Shown in pieces: positions 1 to 7,639 of a DNA stretch of 64,000 bases. The translations under genes and the position numbers were made by a program. Numbering within the stretch: the first letter of the stretch is position 1; each line of letters begins with the position of its first letter. The stretch is from Bacteroidales bacterium (lineage in GTDB: Bacteria; Bacteroidota; Bacteroidia; Bacteroidales; VadinHA17): positions 1 to 64,000 of the forward strand of contig JANYJP010000108.1 in NCBI GenBank assembly GCA_025358455.1, given 5' to 3'. The notes under the pieces were generated by a model. It saw only the letters and a program-made list of their open reading frames with translations, was not told where the DNA came from and made no database searches.

Positions 1-46
1 ACGTTTATCTGAGCATAATAGAATTAAAAGAAAGTTTACTGATGCC
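1..46 (+). repeat. Direct repeat copy 1 (GIY-YIG gene segment)
   Basis: This 46-bp segment recurs at 208-253 with a single mismatch (a/c at the 29th base). Both copies encode the same stretch of a GIY-YIG nuclease, beginning with RLSEHNRIK. The window starts exactly at the first base of the repeat, which suggests that a contig was broken at a repeat boundary. That last point is inference. Confidence 0.85.
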
Positions 47-172
47 GGTATTCCATGGATAGTAGTATACACTGAGCTATTCATGTCTAAGAAAGATGCT
101 ATGAACCGTGAGAAATTCATTAAGCTGAAAAAGTCTAAAAAATTCATAACAGTCCTGGTAGCTCAACGGTAG
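2..172 (+). pseudogene. GIY-YIG nuclease, C-terminal fragment
   Basis: The open frame enters from the left edge and encodes 56 residues ending at TAG (170-172). The residues RLSEHNRIKRKF, then GIPWIVVYTE, then a lysine-rich end are typical of the C-terminal half of small stand-alone GIY-YIG endonucleases (UPF0213/YhbQ type). The catalytic GIY and YIG strands would lie upstream, outside the window, so activity cannot be judged. The last residues (VLVAQR) and the stop codon are read from the tRNA-like sequence beginning at 152, so the gene's own end has been replaced or is naturally fused to it. It may be an intact gene cut by the window edge or a decayed remnant. Confidence 0.7.
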
Positions 173-207
173 AGCATTCCGCTTTGCGGAAGGGTCCTGG
201 GTTCGAG
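152..207 (+). pseudogene. Truncated tRNA-like sequence
   Basis: The segment has a D-arm (GCTC 161-164, loop AACGGTA, GAGC 172-175), an anticodon stem TTCCG/CGGAA (177-181/187-191), a variable region GGGTC, a 5' T-stem CTGGG (197-201) and the T-loop start TTCGAG. The anticodon loop (182-186, CTTTG) has 5 nt instead of 7. The 3' T-stem and acceptor strand are missing because GIY-YIG sequence begins at 208. It resembles an Asn-type tRNA body but cannot form a normal tRNA as written. Confidence 0.6.
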
Positions 208-253
208 ACGTTTATCTGAGCATAATAGAATTAAACGAAAGTTTACTGATGCC
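208..253 (+). repeat. Direct repeat copy 2 (GIY-YIG gene segment)
   Basis: Second copy of the 46-bp segment at 1-46, joined directly to the T-loop of the tRNA-like sequence. Similarity to copy 1 stops after GATGCC (253), so the duplication is short. An in-frame reading from 209 continues into unrelated sequence and ends at TAG 290-292, so this copy is a dead fragment. Confidence 0.85.
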
Positions 254-408
254 TTAAAATGGCTACTTGTAGGATATATACTCAAATATTAGTTCCCAAT
301 TTTTTCACCAATCATAATACTCACATTTTTAAATATCCATTTTACTAAATTATTTATAATTTTATAAGAAATTATTTCTTGCCTGATTAACCTATTAAAC
401 TTAACTCA

Positions 409-1968
409 ATGAAAAGTACTTTTAAAAGATCCTCCATTGCAGTAATCCTGCTTTTCTTACTTCTGTTTTCATGCACGGCTCCGGAGATTAAAAATACTCT
501 TCCTATAAGTGTTCCGGAAGCTGAAGGAGTCTCATCCCGGGGTATTATTACTTTCCTTGACTCAGCTGCTAAAAGCAAAAATGAATTCCATAGTATTATG
601 TTTCTGAGGCATGGCAAGGTGATTGCTGAAGGATGGTGGAATCCTTACCGTCCCGATTTAAAACATACTCTTTATTCTACAAGTAAAAGTTTTACATCAA
701 CGGCAGTCGGTTTTGCAGTAAGTGAAAAGAAATTAAATGTTAATGATAAGGTAATTTCATTTTTCCCTGAGTTTCTTCCGGATTCAATAAGTCCTTATCT
801 GGCAGAACTTAAAGTTAAAGATCTTCTTTCCATGTCAGTCGGACATGACCCAGATCCGACTTTCTACATTGTTTCAAGGGACAGTAATTGGGTCAAATCA
901 TTTTTATCTCTTCCTATAAAAAATGAACCAGGATCAAAATTTCTTTATAACACCCTGGCAACCTATACCTTATCGGCCATAATTCAGAAAGTCACCAATG
1001 AAAAAGTCATCAATTATCTAACTCCACGACTCTTCAATCCACTGGGCATAAAGGGAATTGACTGGGAAACAGATCTCAGAGGCATCAATACAGGAGGTTG
1101 GGGTTTGAGACTAAAAACTGAAGATATGGCAAAATTCGGACAATTGTTCCTTCAAAAAGGAAATTGGAATGGGAAACAGATTCTTCCAAAGGAATGGGTA
1201 GAAGAAGCTACAACAGTGAAAATATTTCAATCACCCGATCTTACACAGTCAGAAAAGGATTCCAGCGACTGGCTGCAGGGGTACTGCTACCAGTTCTGGC
1301 GTTGCCGTCATAATGCTTTCAGGGCTGATGGGGCATATGGCCAGTATATCATTGTAATGCCTGAAAAAGATGCTGTAATCGCAATAACGGCTGAATCTCC
1401 CGATATGCAGGATGAACTGAACCTGGTATGGAAATATTTACTTCCTGCAATCAGTGATAATAAACTTCCTGCAGATGAAAAAAGCTCGTCTGAATTGAAA
1501 CAAAGATTATCTGCTCTTGCTCTGCCCCTGCCTTCAAAAAGCAATGAAGAGAATATTGCCTCAAAAATCTCAGGCAAATCGTTTATGTTTACCAGTAACG
1601 AAAGACATATCAGAAATATTTCTTTTCAATTTAGTAATGATCAGTGTCTGGTTAATTTTAAGACCGATGCCGGTGCTTATGATTTTTCATTTGCCGCTGG
1701 CAAATGGAACACGGGTGAAACTACTCTGCATGGTCCTTCCCTGCTGGGGGGAGCTAAAGGGAGTTTCGTTGGTTTACCTCCCTTCGTAATTGCTGGAGCA
1801 TATACATGGAAAGACAGAGAGTCACTTGAACTGACACTGCGGTATATTGAAAGTCCGCATACGGAAACTATACTTTGTCATTTTGATAATAATAAAATTC
1901 AGGTCGACTTCAGAGAAAGCAGTAATCCGGGAAATAAAATACTCCCGATTAAAGGCTTAATGCAATAA
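409..1968 (+). CDS. Serine hydrolase, class C beta-lactamase-like lipoprotein
   Basis: Predicted periplasmic or outer-membrane lipoprotein of 519 aa in the beta-lactamase/penicillin-binding-protein-like serine hydrolase family (EstB/AmpC fold). A hydrophobic signal ends in a lipobox-like FSC with the lipid cysteine at residue 22. The catalytic SxxK motif is S90-T-S-K93 within YSTSKSFTS, and a Tyr motif (YNT, from 180) follows. The third motif is probably in the GAYGQY region near 308. About 170 residues after the catalytic domain look like an extra C-terminal domain. The family includes esterases, peptidases and beta-lactamases, so the substrate cannot be named. The gene stands alone and converges on the Lrp-type regulator across a shared terminator. 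Confidence 0.85.
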   Translation: MKSTFKRSSIAVILLFLLLFSCTAPEIKNTLPISVPEAEGVSSRGIITFLDSAAKSKNEFHSIMFLRHGKVIAEGWWNPYRPDLKHTLYSTSKSFTSTAVGFAVSEKKLNVNDKVISFFPEFLPDSISPYLAELKVKDLLSMSVGHDPDPTFYIVSRDSNWVKSFLSLPIKNEPGSKFLYNTLATYTLSAIIQKVTNEKVINYLTPRLFNPLGIKGIDWETDLRGINTGGWGLRLKTEDMAKFGQLFLQKGNWNGKQILPKEWVEEATTVKIFQSPDLTQSEKDSSDWLQGYCYQFWRCRHNAFRADGAYGQYIIVMPEKDAVIAITAESPDMQDELNLVWKYLLPAISDNKLPADEKSSSELKQRLSALALPLPSKSNEENIASKISGKSFMFTSNERHIRNISFQFSNDQCLVNFKTDAGAYDFSFAAGKWNTGETTLHGPSLLGGAKGSFVGLPPFVIAGAYTWKDRESLELTLRYIESPHTETILCHFDNNKIQVDFRESSNPGNKILPIKGLMQ

Positions 1969-1985
1969 TTTAAGCGCTGTATATA

Positions 1986-2020
1986 AAAAAGAGGAAAGTA
2001 GTAACCGCTTTCCTCTTTTT
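1986..2020. terminator. Bidirectional intrinsic terminator
   Basis: A near-perfect hairpin pairs AAAAAGAGGAAAG (1986-1998) with CTTTCCTCTTTTT (2008-2020) around a 9-nt loop. A-runs and T-runs on both sides let it end transcription of the serine hydrolase (plus) and of the Lrp-type gene (minus). Confidence 0.85.
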
Positions 2021-2055
2021 ATTATATATGTGATAAAATTCTGATTATCAGTGTT

Positions 2056-2529
2056 TCACTTTTTTGAAAGGACAGGTATCTGCCTGTTAATTGACTCCTC
2101 AAGCGAGATCAGGGTTTCTGTACGGGTTATGCCTGATATATTCTGTATTGTATCAGTAAGGATCATTCTCAGATGTTCATTGTCGCGTGTATAAACTTTA
2201 ATAAACAGAGAATAATTACCAGTTGTATAATGACACTCAATAATTTCAGGTATTTCCTTGAATTTTGCAATAACATCGCGGAAATGGCCGGGGTGATCCA
2301 GAAAGATACCTATATAGGCACATGTTTTAAAACCTACCATTACCGGATCCACCTTAAACTCAGATCCTCTTATAACACCAATCCGTATAAGTCTCTGTAC
2401 ACGTTGATGAATTGCGGCACCTGAAACGCCGCATTCTCTGGCAACTTCAAGGTATGGTATCCTTGCGTTTTTTGTAATAATATCAAGAATCTTCTTATCA
2501 AGATTATCGATTTGTAAATTTTCTGACAT
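2056..2529 (-). CDS. Lrp/AsnC family transcriptional regulator
   Basis: Protein of 157 aa, the usual Lrp/AsnC length. The N-terminal winged helix-turn-helix spans about residues 8-55 (DKKILDIITKNARIPYLEVA, then CGVSGAAIHQRVQRL). The C-terminal RAM/AsnC ligand-binding domain spans about 70-150 and contains the CHYTTGNYSLFIKV strand typical of the family. Such proteins form octamers and sense amino acids or related metabolites. No adjacent operon points to its target, and it may act globally or on itself. Confidence 0.9.
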   Translation of the reverse strand: MSENLQIDNLDKKILDIITKNARIPYLEVARECGVSGAAIHQRVQRLIRIGVIRGSEFKVDPVMVGFKTCAYIGIFLDHPGHFRDVIAKFKEIPEIIECHYTTGNYSLFIKVYTRDNEHLRMILTDTIQNISGITRTETLISLEESINRQIPVLSKK

Positions 2530-2580
2530 TTTTTATTGCGATTGAGTAAATGAATGAAACAATATCTTTTTAGAATCTTA

Positions 2581-2613
2581 CAAATTTATAGGAAAAAACA
2601 AATAATACACAAT
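2581..2613 (-). promoter_or_regulatory. Candidate promoter for the Lrp/AsnC gene
   Basis: On the minus strand a -7 element TAAATTTG (2581-2588) matches the Bacteroidota consensus TAnnTTTG. A weak -33 element ATTG (2610-2613) lies 21 nt upstream. The leader would be about 45 nt. Confidence 0.35.
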
Positions 2614-2674
2614 TAACAACAAAATGTTTAATGATTAAAGTACAAATGGGTTCCAATTCAGGCGATTTGAATGC

Positions 2675-3592
2675 TTATGATTTATGATTAATAAAACCGA
2701 CTATTTCCCTGATATCGGAAAAACCTTTTTGATTAAGAAATTTCTCTATTCCTTCAAGAATCTTTATCGAGGCCTGTGGATCAATAAAAGATGCAGTGCC
2801 AATCTGAACTGCGCTAGCCCCGGCAAGAATAAATTCAAGTGCATCTGAGGCGGTCATAATTCCTCCCATACCGATAACTGGTATCTTAACTGCATTTGCT
2901 ACCTGCCAGACCATCCTTAAGGCTATCGGTTTTATTGCAGGGCCGGATAGTCCTCCTGTTATTGTTGAAAGAGCTGGTTTCATTTTTTGAACATTAACAG
3001 ACATCCCCAGCAAAGTATTTATAAGGGAAATTGAATCAGCTCCCTCCTCTTCGGCAATCCTCGCAAAATCAACAATATTGGTGACATTGGGAGATAATTT
3101 GACAATCAGCTTTTTAGTGGAGGCAGCTCTTACCGCTTTTATTACCTCGCGTGCCGACCTGGGATTAGTCCCAAAAGCCATTCCTCCCTTTTTTACATTC
3201 GGGCAGGAAATATTCAGTTCTATTGCAGGAATTTTATCGAGTTTATTTATCCTTGATGCAAGGTTAACATAATCATCAATATAGCTTCCGTTTATATTAA
3301 CAATAATGTTTGTATTATAACTCTTTATACGGGTGTAGATTGAGTTTTCAAAATAGTCAACTCCCTTATTCTGCAAACCTACCGCGTTAAGCATGCCTGA
3401 AGGTGTTTCAGCCATGCGGGGATACAGATTGCCTTCTCTTGGTTCGAGCGTAGTTCCTTTAACAACTATACCGCCTAGTCTTGAAACATCCAGAAAATCA
3501 TCAAATTCCTGTCCATATCCGAAAGTACCTGAAGCAGTCAGCACCGGATTTTTAAATTGCAGATCACCTATAGAAAATCCGAGATTTACCAT
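2675..3592 (-). CDS. pyrD: Dihydroorotate dehydrogenase B, catalytic subunit
   Basis: Oxidises dihydroorotate to orotate in pyrimidine synthesis. The 305-aa class 1B FMN enzyme has the usual length and lacks the N-terminal membrane helix of class 2 enzymes. Visible motifs are TASGTFGYG near the N-terminus, ELNISCPN (the Cys is the family's catalytic base), the KLSPN strand and the FMN-phosphate-binding GMGGI near residue 245. The start codon overlaps the end of pyrK in ATGGTAA, so the two are translationally coupled and work together as a PyrD2-PyrK2 complex that passes electrons to NAD+. Confidence 0.96.
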   Translation of the reverse strand: MVNLGFSIGDLQFKNPVLTASGTFGYGQEFDDFLDVSRLGGIVVKGTTLEPREGNLYPRMAETPSGMLNAVGLQNKGVDYFENSIYTRIKSYNTNIIVNINGSYIDDYVNLASRINKLDKIPAIELNISCPNVKKGGMAFGTNPRSAREVIKAVRAASTKKLIVKLSPNVTNIVDFARIAEEEGADSISLINTLLGMSVNVQKMKPALSTITGGLSGPAIKPIALRMVWQVANAVKIPVIGMGGIMTASDALEFILAGASAVQIGTASFIDPQASIKILEGIEKFLNQKGFSDIREIVGFINHKS

Positions 3593-4353
3593 TTTAATTC
3601 AGTTGTATTAAAAACTGGTCCGTCAATACAGGTACATAAATTACCTTTAACTGTGTCAACAATACAGCAGAGACAAGCCCCAATGCCACATGCCATAAGG
3701 TTTTCAAGCGAAACTTCACAGTTTATATTGTTTTTTTTGCACCAGACTGCTACTGCCCTCATCATTGAATCAGGCCCGCAGCAATATACTCTTTCATAGG
3801 TACTATTCGTCAATACAGAATGATCTGTTACATAACCCTTTTCTCCCATCGAACCATCTTCTGTAGTAAGAAAGACTTTTCCGATTTTCAGATATTGTTC
3901 ATATTCAATAATCCGTTCCATATTTCTGAAACCCAGAAGGATATCAGGAGTATGGCCATTTGACTTCAAATATTTTCCCAGAAACAGTAATGGTGCTACA
4001 CCGCAACCTCCACCAACAATTAATACCTTCTCGTTTTCAGCAGGCAAAGAAAATGAATTACCTAACGGGTAAACAAGATTAAGCATATCGCCATTCTTAA
4101 GCCCAGACAGAGTCTCAGTGCCTTTGCCAGCTATCTGAATTAAAAGTTTAAACGTATTCCGGCCAAGGTCAACTTCGTGTATTGAAATAGGTCGCCTGAG
4201 AAATGTGTCAGGACTACCATCTACTCTTACCTGAGCAAATTGACCAGGCTTAAAATCAGGCAATTTTTGTTCACCTGTAAGTTCTATAATAAAAAAATCA
4301 TCATTAAGGCGCTTATTACCAATGACTTTTAGATCTTCTATGCGCTTTGACAT
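3586..4353 (-). CDS. pyrK: Dihydroorotate dehydrogenase B, electron transfer subunit
   Basis: 255-aa FAD/[2Fe-2S] partner of PyrD. The N-terminal ferredoxin-reductase beta-barrel carries the FAD motif RRPIS (about residue 54) and the NAD-binding domain begins with [10 protein letters not shown] (about 113-122). The C-terminal [2Fe-2S] ligands are in [10 protein letters not shown] followed by LCTC, the normal PyrK pattern. It is the first gene of the two-gene pyrKD operon and ends inside the pyrD start. Confidence 0.96.
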   Translation of the reverse strand: MSKRIEDLKVIGNKRLNDDFFIIELTGEQKLPDFKPGQFAQVRVDGSPDTFLRRPISIHEVDLGRNTFKLLIQIAGKGTETLSGLKNGDMLNLVYPLGNSFSLPAENEKVLIVGGGCGVAPLLFLGKYLKSNGHTPDILLGFRNMERIIEYEQYLKIGKVFLTTEDGSMGEKGYVTDHSVLTNSTYERVYCCGPDSMMRAVAVWCKKNNINCEVSLENLMACGIGACLCCIVDTVKGNLCTCIDGPVFNTTELKW

Positions 4354-4370
4354 CTATTGCTTGTTTGGCT

Positions 4371-4401
4371 CAAAGATAATTGTAATGAGTGACTTAAGAA
4401 A
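4371..4401 (-). promoter_or_regulatory. Candidate promoter for pyrKD
   Basis: The minus strand reads TATCTTTG at 4371-4378, an exact TAnnTTTG, with a near-consensus -33 element TTTC at 4398-4401, 19 nt upstream. Transcription would begin about 10 nt before the pyrK start codon. Confidence 0.55.
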
Positions 4402-4450
4402 ATATTAGATTCAGTTTATTCCGCAACTGAACAGATTTCATCACCTGCAA

Positions 4451-4888
4451 TTAATGGCGTGGAAAATATTCTTCAAAGCTGTTATCATCGTAAAACCAGA
4501 CTATTCTTTCAATTATTGGTGCCTGTTCTTTGTTCCTGGCTGATAAATCATTCTGCGCTTCTGCTATATCAATATTATTATCACCAAATTTAGATTTTGG
4601 GGACTCCTTATCAACGAAACTTACTTTAACATCCTGATTCATAGAGTCATTTTCATCAAACAGGCTTTGCGTTCCACCGGATTTATACATTGATCCTTTT
4701 CCAAATAAGAGCCAGTCACTAGATAGAAACTTATATTTTTCAAGCATTTTCAATATAAAATCAAGACTCGGATTATTCCTTCCTGAAAGAATATGGGAGA
4801 TACCTGAAGGTTGTACGCCAATTTCTTCAGCAAATTGAGCTGAAGATTTATTTTCAGTCCTGAGGAATTCAAGTATACGCTCTTTCAT
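4451..4888 (-). CDS. XRE-family helix-turn-helix repressor
   Basis: 145-aa protein with an N-terminal lambda-repressor-like HTH (residues about 5-60: SAQFAEEIGVQPSGISHILS, then GRNNPSLDFILKML) followed by SSDWLLFGKG, a stretch common in Bacteroidota regulators of this type. The C-terminal half is polar and low in recognisable structure. The upstream region carries six 12-bp palindromes TTACAnnYGTAA, the nearest of which covers the likely -7 element. Autoregulation is therefore the simplest reading (inference). No effector or peptidase domain is visible. The gene lies downstream of the array and just upstream of pyrKD, in the same direction. Confidence 0.85.
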   Translation of the reverse strand: MKERILEFLRTENKSSAQFAEEIGVQPSGISHILSGRNNPSLDFILKMLEKYKFLSSDWLLFGKGSMYKSGGTQSLFDENDSMNQDVKVSFVDKESPKSKFGDNNIDIAEAQNDLSARNKEQAPIIERIVWFYDDNSFEEYFPRH

Positions 4889-4904
4889 GATAGAAAAATT
4901 AGTA

Positions 4905-4916
4905 TTACAAATGTAA
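4905..4916. promoter_or_regulatory. Palindromic operator over the repressor promoter
   Basis: TTACAAATGTAA is an inverted repeat of TTACA 17 nt upstream of the repressor start codon. Its complement contains TACATTTG (4908-4915), an exact Bacteroidota -7 element. A protein bound here would block transcription of the repressor gene. Confidence 0.6.
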
Positions 4917-5077
4917 ACATAAATATAGTGCCATTTGTAACCTATTTAAATTACAAACGTAATGTAATTATTTTGGAAATTATTGATTCAACTTATTACT
5001 ATCTGTAATTAATTGATGTAATGTAATTTACAACTGTAATTAGATAAAGTAATGCTATAGTTTAGACTATTAATTAT

Positions 5078-5242
5078 ATGGTATACAGTGTTTTATCAGA
5101 GATATCTAATATAATTAGAGCCAATCCAGATGTTTCGAGATTAAATCGTGAACTCAAGCCTTCAACTAACTTCCATATGATATTGATTTTATATACTTTA
5201 TATATGCATAGGAATATTGTTAATAATTATTTATGGATGTAA
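5078..5242 (+). CDS. Possible small protein, 54 aa
   Basis: An ATG-initiated frame on the plus strand lies inside the palindrome array and points away from the XRE repressor gene. The first 30 residues (for example SEISNIIRANPDVSRLNREL) read like a folded, charged helical protein, while the rest is hydrophobic. Operators flank it on both sides. It could be the divergent target of the repressor, in the manner of a cI/cro pair, or a chance frame in AT-rich DNA. I do not recognise it. Confidence 0.25.
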   Translation: MVYSVLSEISNIIRANPDVSRLNRELKPSTNFHMILILYTLYMHRNIVNNYLWM

Positions 5243-5450
5243 TCTAAATCTCATATCTAACTAGTTACATGCGTAATTAAATAGCGTTAATTTAATGGTT
5301 TACATTTGTAAATCAAATAAATAGTATACATCTGTAAAGTGCTTATACTTTGAGATTTTTCTTAAAAGTCATTTCAGTGATTATTCTCTAAGGATTGAGA
5401 AATTCGGACTATCTCCCGTCTCTAAGTCAAATATTCAAATCTGGAGGCGA

Positions 5451-5482
5451 TAAGAGACTAAGAGACTAAGAGACTAAGAGAC
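5451..5482 (+). repeat. Tandem repeat (TAAGAGAC)x4
   Basis: Four perfect copies of the 8-mer TAAGAGAC are followed by the degenerate TCGAGACTGAGG. It lies just downstream of the symporter gene, which is read on the other strand. Similar GAGAC-rich tracts occur after the stop codons at 18679 and 28972. Confidence 0.9.
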
Positions 5483-5558
5483 TCGAGACTGAGGCAATCT
5501 GATCTGCGAGAATCAGTGCAATTAGCGGGAAAATGGGAAAGCAGTTACTTTCGATATT

Positions 5559-6950
5559 CTACTCCAGCTTAAAATTCCGGGCAGCTTTATCATCAAACTC
5601 GTTTTCAGAACGGGCTATCACTGCTGTAGCGAGACAATTTCCAATGACATTTACTGATGTGCGGGCCATATCCATAAGGACATCGATTCCCAGAATAATA
5701 AATATGGGTTCTACAGGCAGTCCAAAACTGACAGCGGTTCCCAGTAAAATTACAAGGGAAGCACGTGATACTCCTGCTACGCCCTTGCTTGTCAGCATCA
5801 GAGTAAAACATATTACAAGTTGCTTTCCAATAGGCAGGTCTAACCCGGCTGCCTGGGCAACAAAAATTGAAGCGAGAGAAAGATATAATGTAGTACCGTC
5901 CAGATTAAAACTATAACCTGTGGGAATAACGAAAGCCACAATCTTTCTGGGGATTCCGAACTTCTCCATTGATTCCATAGCTGAAGGCAGGGCGGACTCG
6001 GAATTAGATGTAGCAAATGCTATTGTTGCCGGTTCTGACACGGCTTTTATAAAAGGTTTTACAGGAATCCTGAATATCAGGGCAACCGGGAATAGAACAA
6101 ATCCAATGAACACAATAAGTGCAACATATAAGGTAGCCAGAAGTTTAAAGAGATTGTATAAGATATCAAGCCCCATGTGACCAACAGTATAAGCAATTGC
6201 AGCAAATACAGCTATTGGTGCAAAATACATCACAATATTTGTAAACTTAAACATTATCTCTGCAAGGCTTTCGCTAAACCTGATCATTGGGGTCCTGTAT
6301 TTTTCTTTAACCATAGCTACAGCAATCCCGAAGATTATACTGAAAATTACAATCTGTAGTATTTGCCCTTCAAAAATTGCTTTTGCAATGTTTTCAGGAA
6401 AAATATGAAGAAGAAAATCACTGGTAGACTGAGCTTTAATAGTGGTGATGGGCGCCATGTCAGGGCTGGGTGGCAAAACAACTCCTACACCAGCTTTGCC
6501 GATATTAATAGCAAGAAGCCCAATAAAAAGCGCTAATGTCGACACAATCTCAAAATACAGCAGCGATTTCCATCCCATTCTTCCAATCTGCTTTATATCA
6601 GCATGTCCGGCAATTCCCACAACAAGCGTTGAAAAGATTAATGGAGCGATAATGGTTTTAATCAGACGAAGGAAAATATCACTTAGCACCTGAAGCTTTT
6701 TTGCAACCCCCGGCACATCATAACCGAACTCAGCTCCGGCAACCATGCAAACCAGGATCCATGTTGTAAGAGACTTTTTGTGAAAGGCATAAACAAAAAG
6801 TAATATTACACTTAAAACTCTGGATATAAGTAATATAGAAGCTGGTATATCAAGTAGATTATTGGCTTTTATTACAAGCAAAACAAGAGTAATACTTATT
6901 ATACCTATGAGAAACCAGGGAAAAAGTTTCCGGATTTTTTTCATATTCAA
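5559..6950 (-). CDS. Dicarboxylate/amino acid:cation symporter (DAACS)
   Basis: 463-aa inner-membrane transporter of the GltP/DctA family, which couples uptake of glutamate, aspartate or C4-dicarboxylates to H+ or Na+. Family signatures are visible: the re-entrant-loop region ATIAFATSNSESALPSAME and the NLDGTTLYLS segment of TM7/HP2. The N-terminus has two or three extra hydrophobic segments compared with short GltP proteins. An alternative start two codons downstream (MKKIRK) is equally plausible. SlyD lies 31 nt upstream on the same strand, so the two may share a transcript. The exact substrate is not readable from sequence. Confidence 0.9.
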   Translation of the reverse strand: MNMKKIRKLFPWFLIGIISITLVLLVIKANNLLDIPASILLISRVLSVILLFVYAFHKKSLTTWILVCMVAGAEFGYDVPGVAKKLQVLSDIFLRLIKTIIAPLIFSTLVVGIAGHADIKQIGRMGWKSLLYFEIVSTLALFIGLLAINIGKAGVGVVLPPSPDMAPITTIKAQSTSDFLLHIFPENIAKAIFEGQILQIVIFSIIFGIAVAMVKEKYRTPMIRFSESLAEIMFKFTNIVMYFAPIAVFAAIAYTVGHMGLDILYNLFKLLATLYVALIVFIGFVLFPVALIFRIPVKPFIKAVSEPATIAFATSNSESALPSAMESMEKFGIPRKIVAFVIPTGYSFNLDGTTLYLSLASIFVAQAAGLDLPIGKQLVICFTLMLTSKGVAGVSRASLVILLGTAVSFGLPVEPIFIILGIDVLMDMARTSVNVIGNCLATAVIARSENEFDDKAARNFKLE

Positions 6951-6981
6951 CTATTTATACCAGGTTGTTTTTTTGTGAATA

Positions 6982-7518
6982 TTAACTGCATCCTGCTGAA
7001 CAATCAGCATGTACATTTCCACCGCAACCTGAGCATGAATGCGTAGTTCCTCCAACTTCCTGATCAGTGGCATCGCGAACTTCAATAATTTTCCCGGTAA
7101 AATGAAGATCAAGACCTGCCATAGGATGATTAAAATCCATTTTCACGTAAGTGCCGGTAATTTCATTTATTACTCCATTCAATGGATTGCCCTCCTTATC
7201 CATCAACGGAACTTCATTGCCCACTCTGCAAATTTCTTCATTAACTTTTCCATCTGTTTCAAATACACTTATCGGAACGTTAACTATCATTTCTTCCCTT
7301 TTATCACCATATGCCATTTCGGAATTCAGCGAAAAACTGAAAGAGTCTCCCGTGTTTAAAGATTTGATATTTGACTCAAACACAGGTAATAATCTCCCAG
7401 TACCATAAATAAACATCAGAGGCCTTGTTTCATTAAGTATTTCAATAACTCTTCCGTTCAGATCACTTTCCCTGAGCTCATAAATAAGCGAGATCATTTT
7501 ATTCGGTTCAATCTTCAT
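6982..7518 (-). CDS. slyD: FKBP-type peptidyl-prolyl isomerase, SlyD-like
   Basis: 178-aa cytoplasmic prolyl isomerase and chaperone. The FKBP half-domain (about 1-70, with YELRESDLNG and PLMFIYGTG) is followed by the insert-in-flap chaperone region (about 75-125) and the C-terminal FKBP strand with FNHPMAGLDL, typical of SlyD. The tail contains seven residues of Cys/His-rich metal-binding character (HSCSGCGG, HADCSAGCS), shorter than the E. coli tail, consistent with nickel or zinc binding. The preceding promoter is one of the clearest in the window. Confidence 0.92.
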   Translation of the reverse strand: MKIEPNKMISLIYELRESDLNGRVIEILNETRPLMFIYGTGRLLPVFESNIKSLNTGDSFSFSLNSEMAYGDKREEMIVNVPISVFETDGKVNEEICRVGNEVPLMDKEGNPLNGVINEITGTYVKMDFNHPMAGLDLHFTGKIIEVRDATDQEVGGTTHSCSGCGGNVHADCSAGCS

Positions 7519-7542
7519 TGCTAATATAATTTAAAAACGGTT

Positions 7543-7572
7543 CAAATATAATTTAAATAAATAGCTCACAAA
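7543..7572 (-). promoter_or_regulatory. Promoter for slyD
   Basis: On the minus strand TTTG (7569-7572), 18 nt, then TATATTTG (7543-7550): both elements match the Bacteroidota vegetative consensus exactly. The leader would be about 18 nt. Confidence 0.65.
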
Positions 7573-7639
7573 TGATAAAATATTTTTTTCAGGATAATTA
7601 CGAAAGTGCAGCAAGTTTCAGGACAGAATATTGGCAATC

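Larger units (their letters stand above)
4905..5337. repeat. Array of six TTACAnnYGTAA palindromes
   Basis: Five sites match TTACAnnYGTAA exactly: 4905-4916, 4951-4962, 5028-5039, 5265-5276 and 5300-5311. The site at 5326-5337 differs by one base (ATACATCTGTAA). Half-sites occur near 4935-4940 and 4999-5008. Such density in about 430 bp is not expected by chance even in AT-rich DNA and matches a multi-operator control region for the adjacent XRE protein. No comparable cluster was seen elsewhere in the window by eye. Confidence 0.7.
4889..5558. other. Long intergenic region
   Basis: About 670 bp lie between the repressor start and the end of the symporter gene. They hold the palindrome array, the 54-aa frame at 5078-5242 and the 8-bp tandem repeat at 5451-5482. 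I see no tRNA, no clear terminator and no insertion-sequence ends. Confidence 0.6.

Noticed and set aside
153-208. Functional tRNA gene
   Set aside because: The anticodon loop is 5 nt and the 3' T-stem and acceptor strand are absent.
5451-5482. Possible CRISPR repeats
   Set aside because: The 8-bp units are contiguous with no spacers and no cas genes are near. It is a plain tandem repeat.
5533-5916. 127-aa plus-strand frame at the end of the symporter gene
   Set aside because: It is an antisense shadow of the dicarboxylate symporter, with no promoter and no recognisable protein motif.
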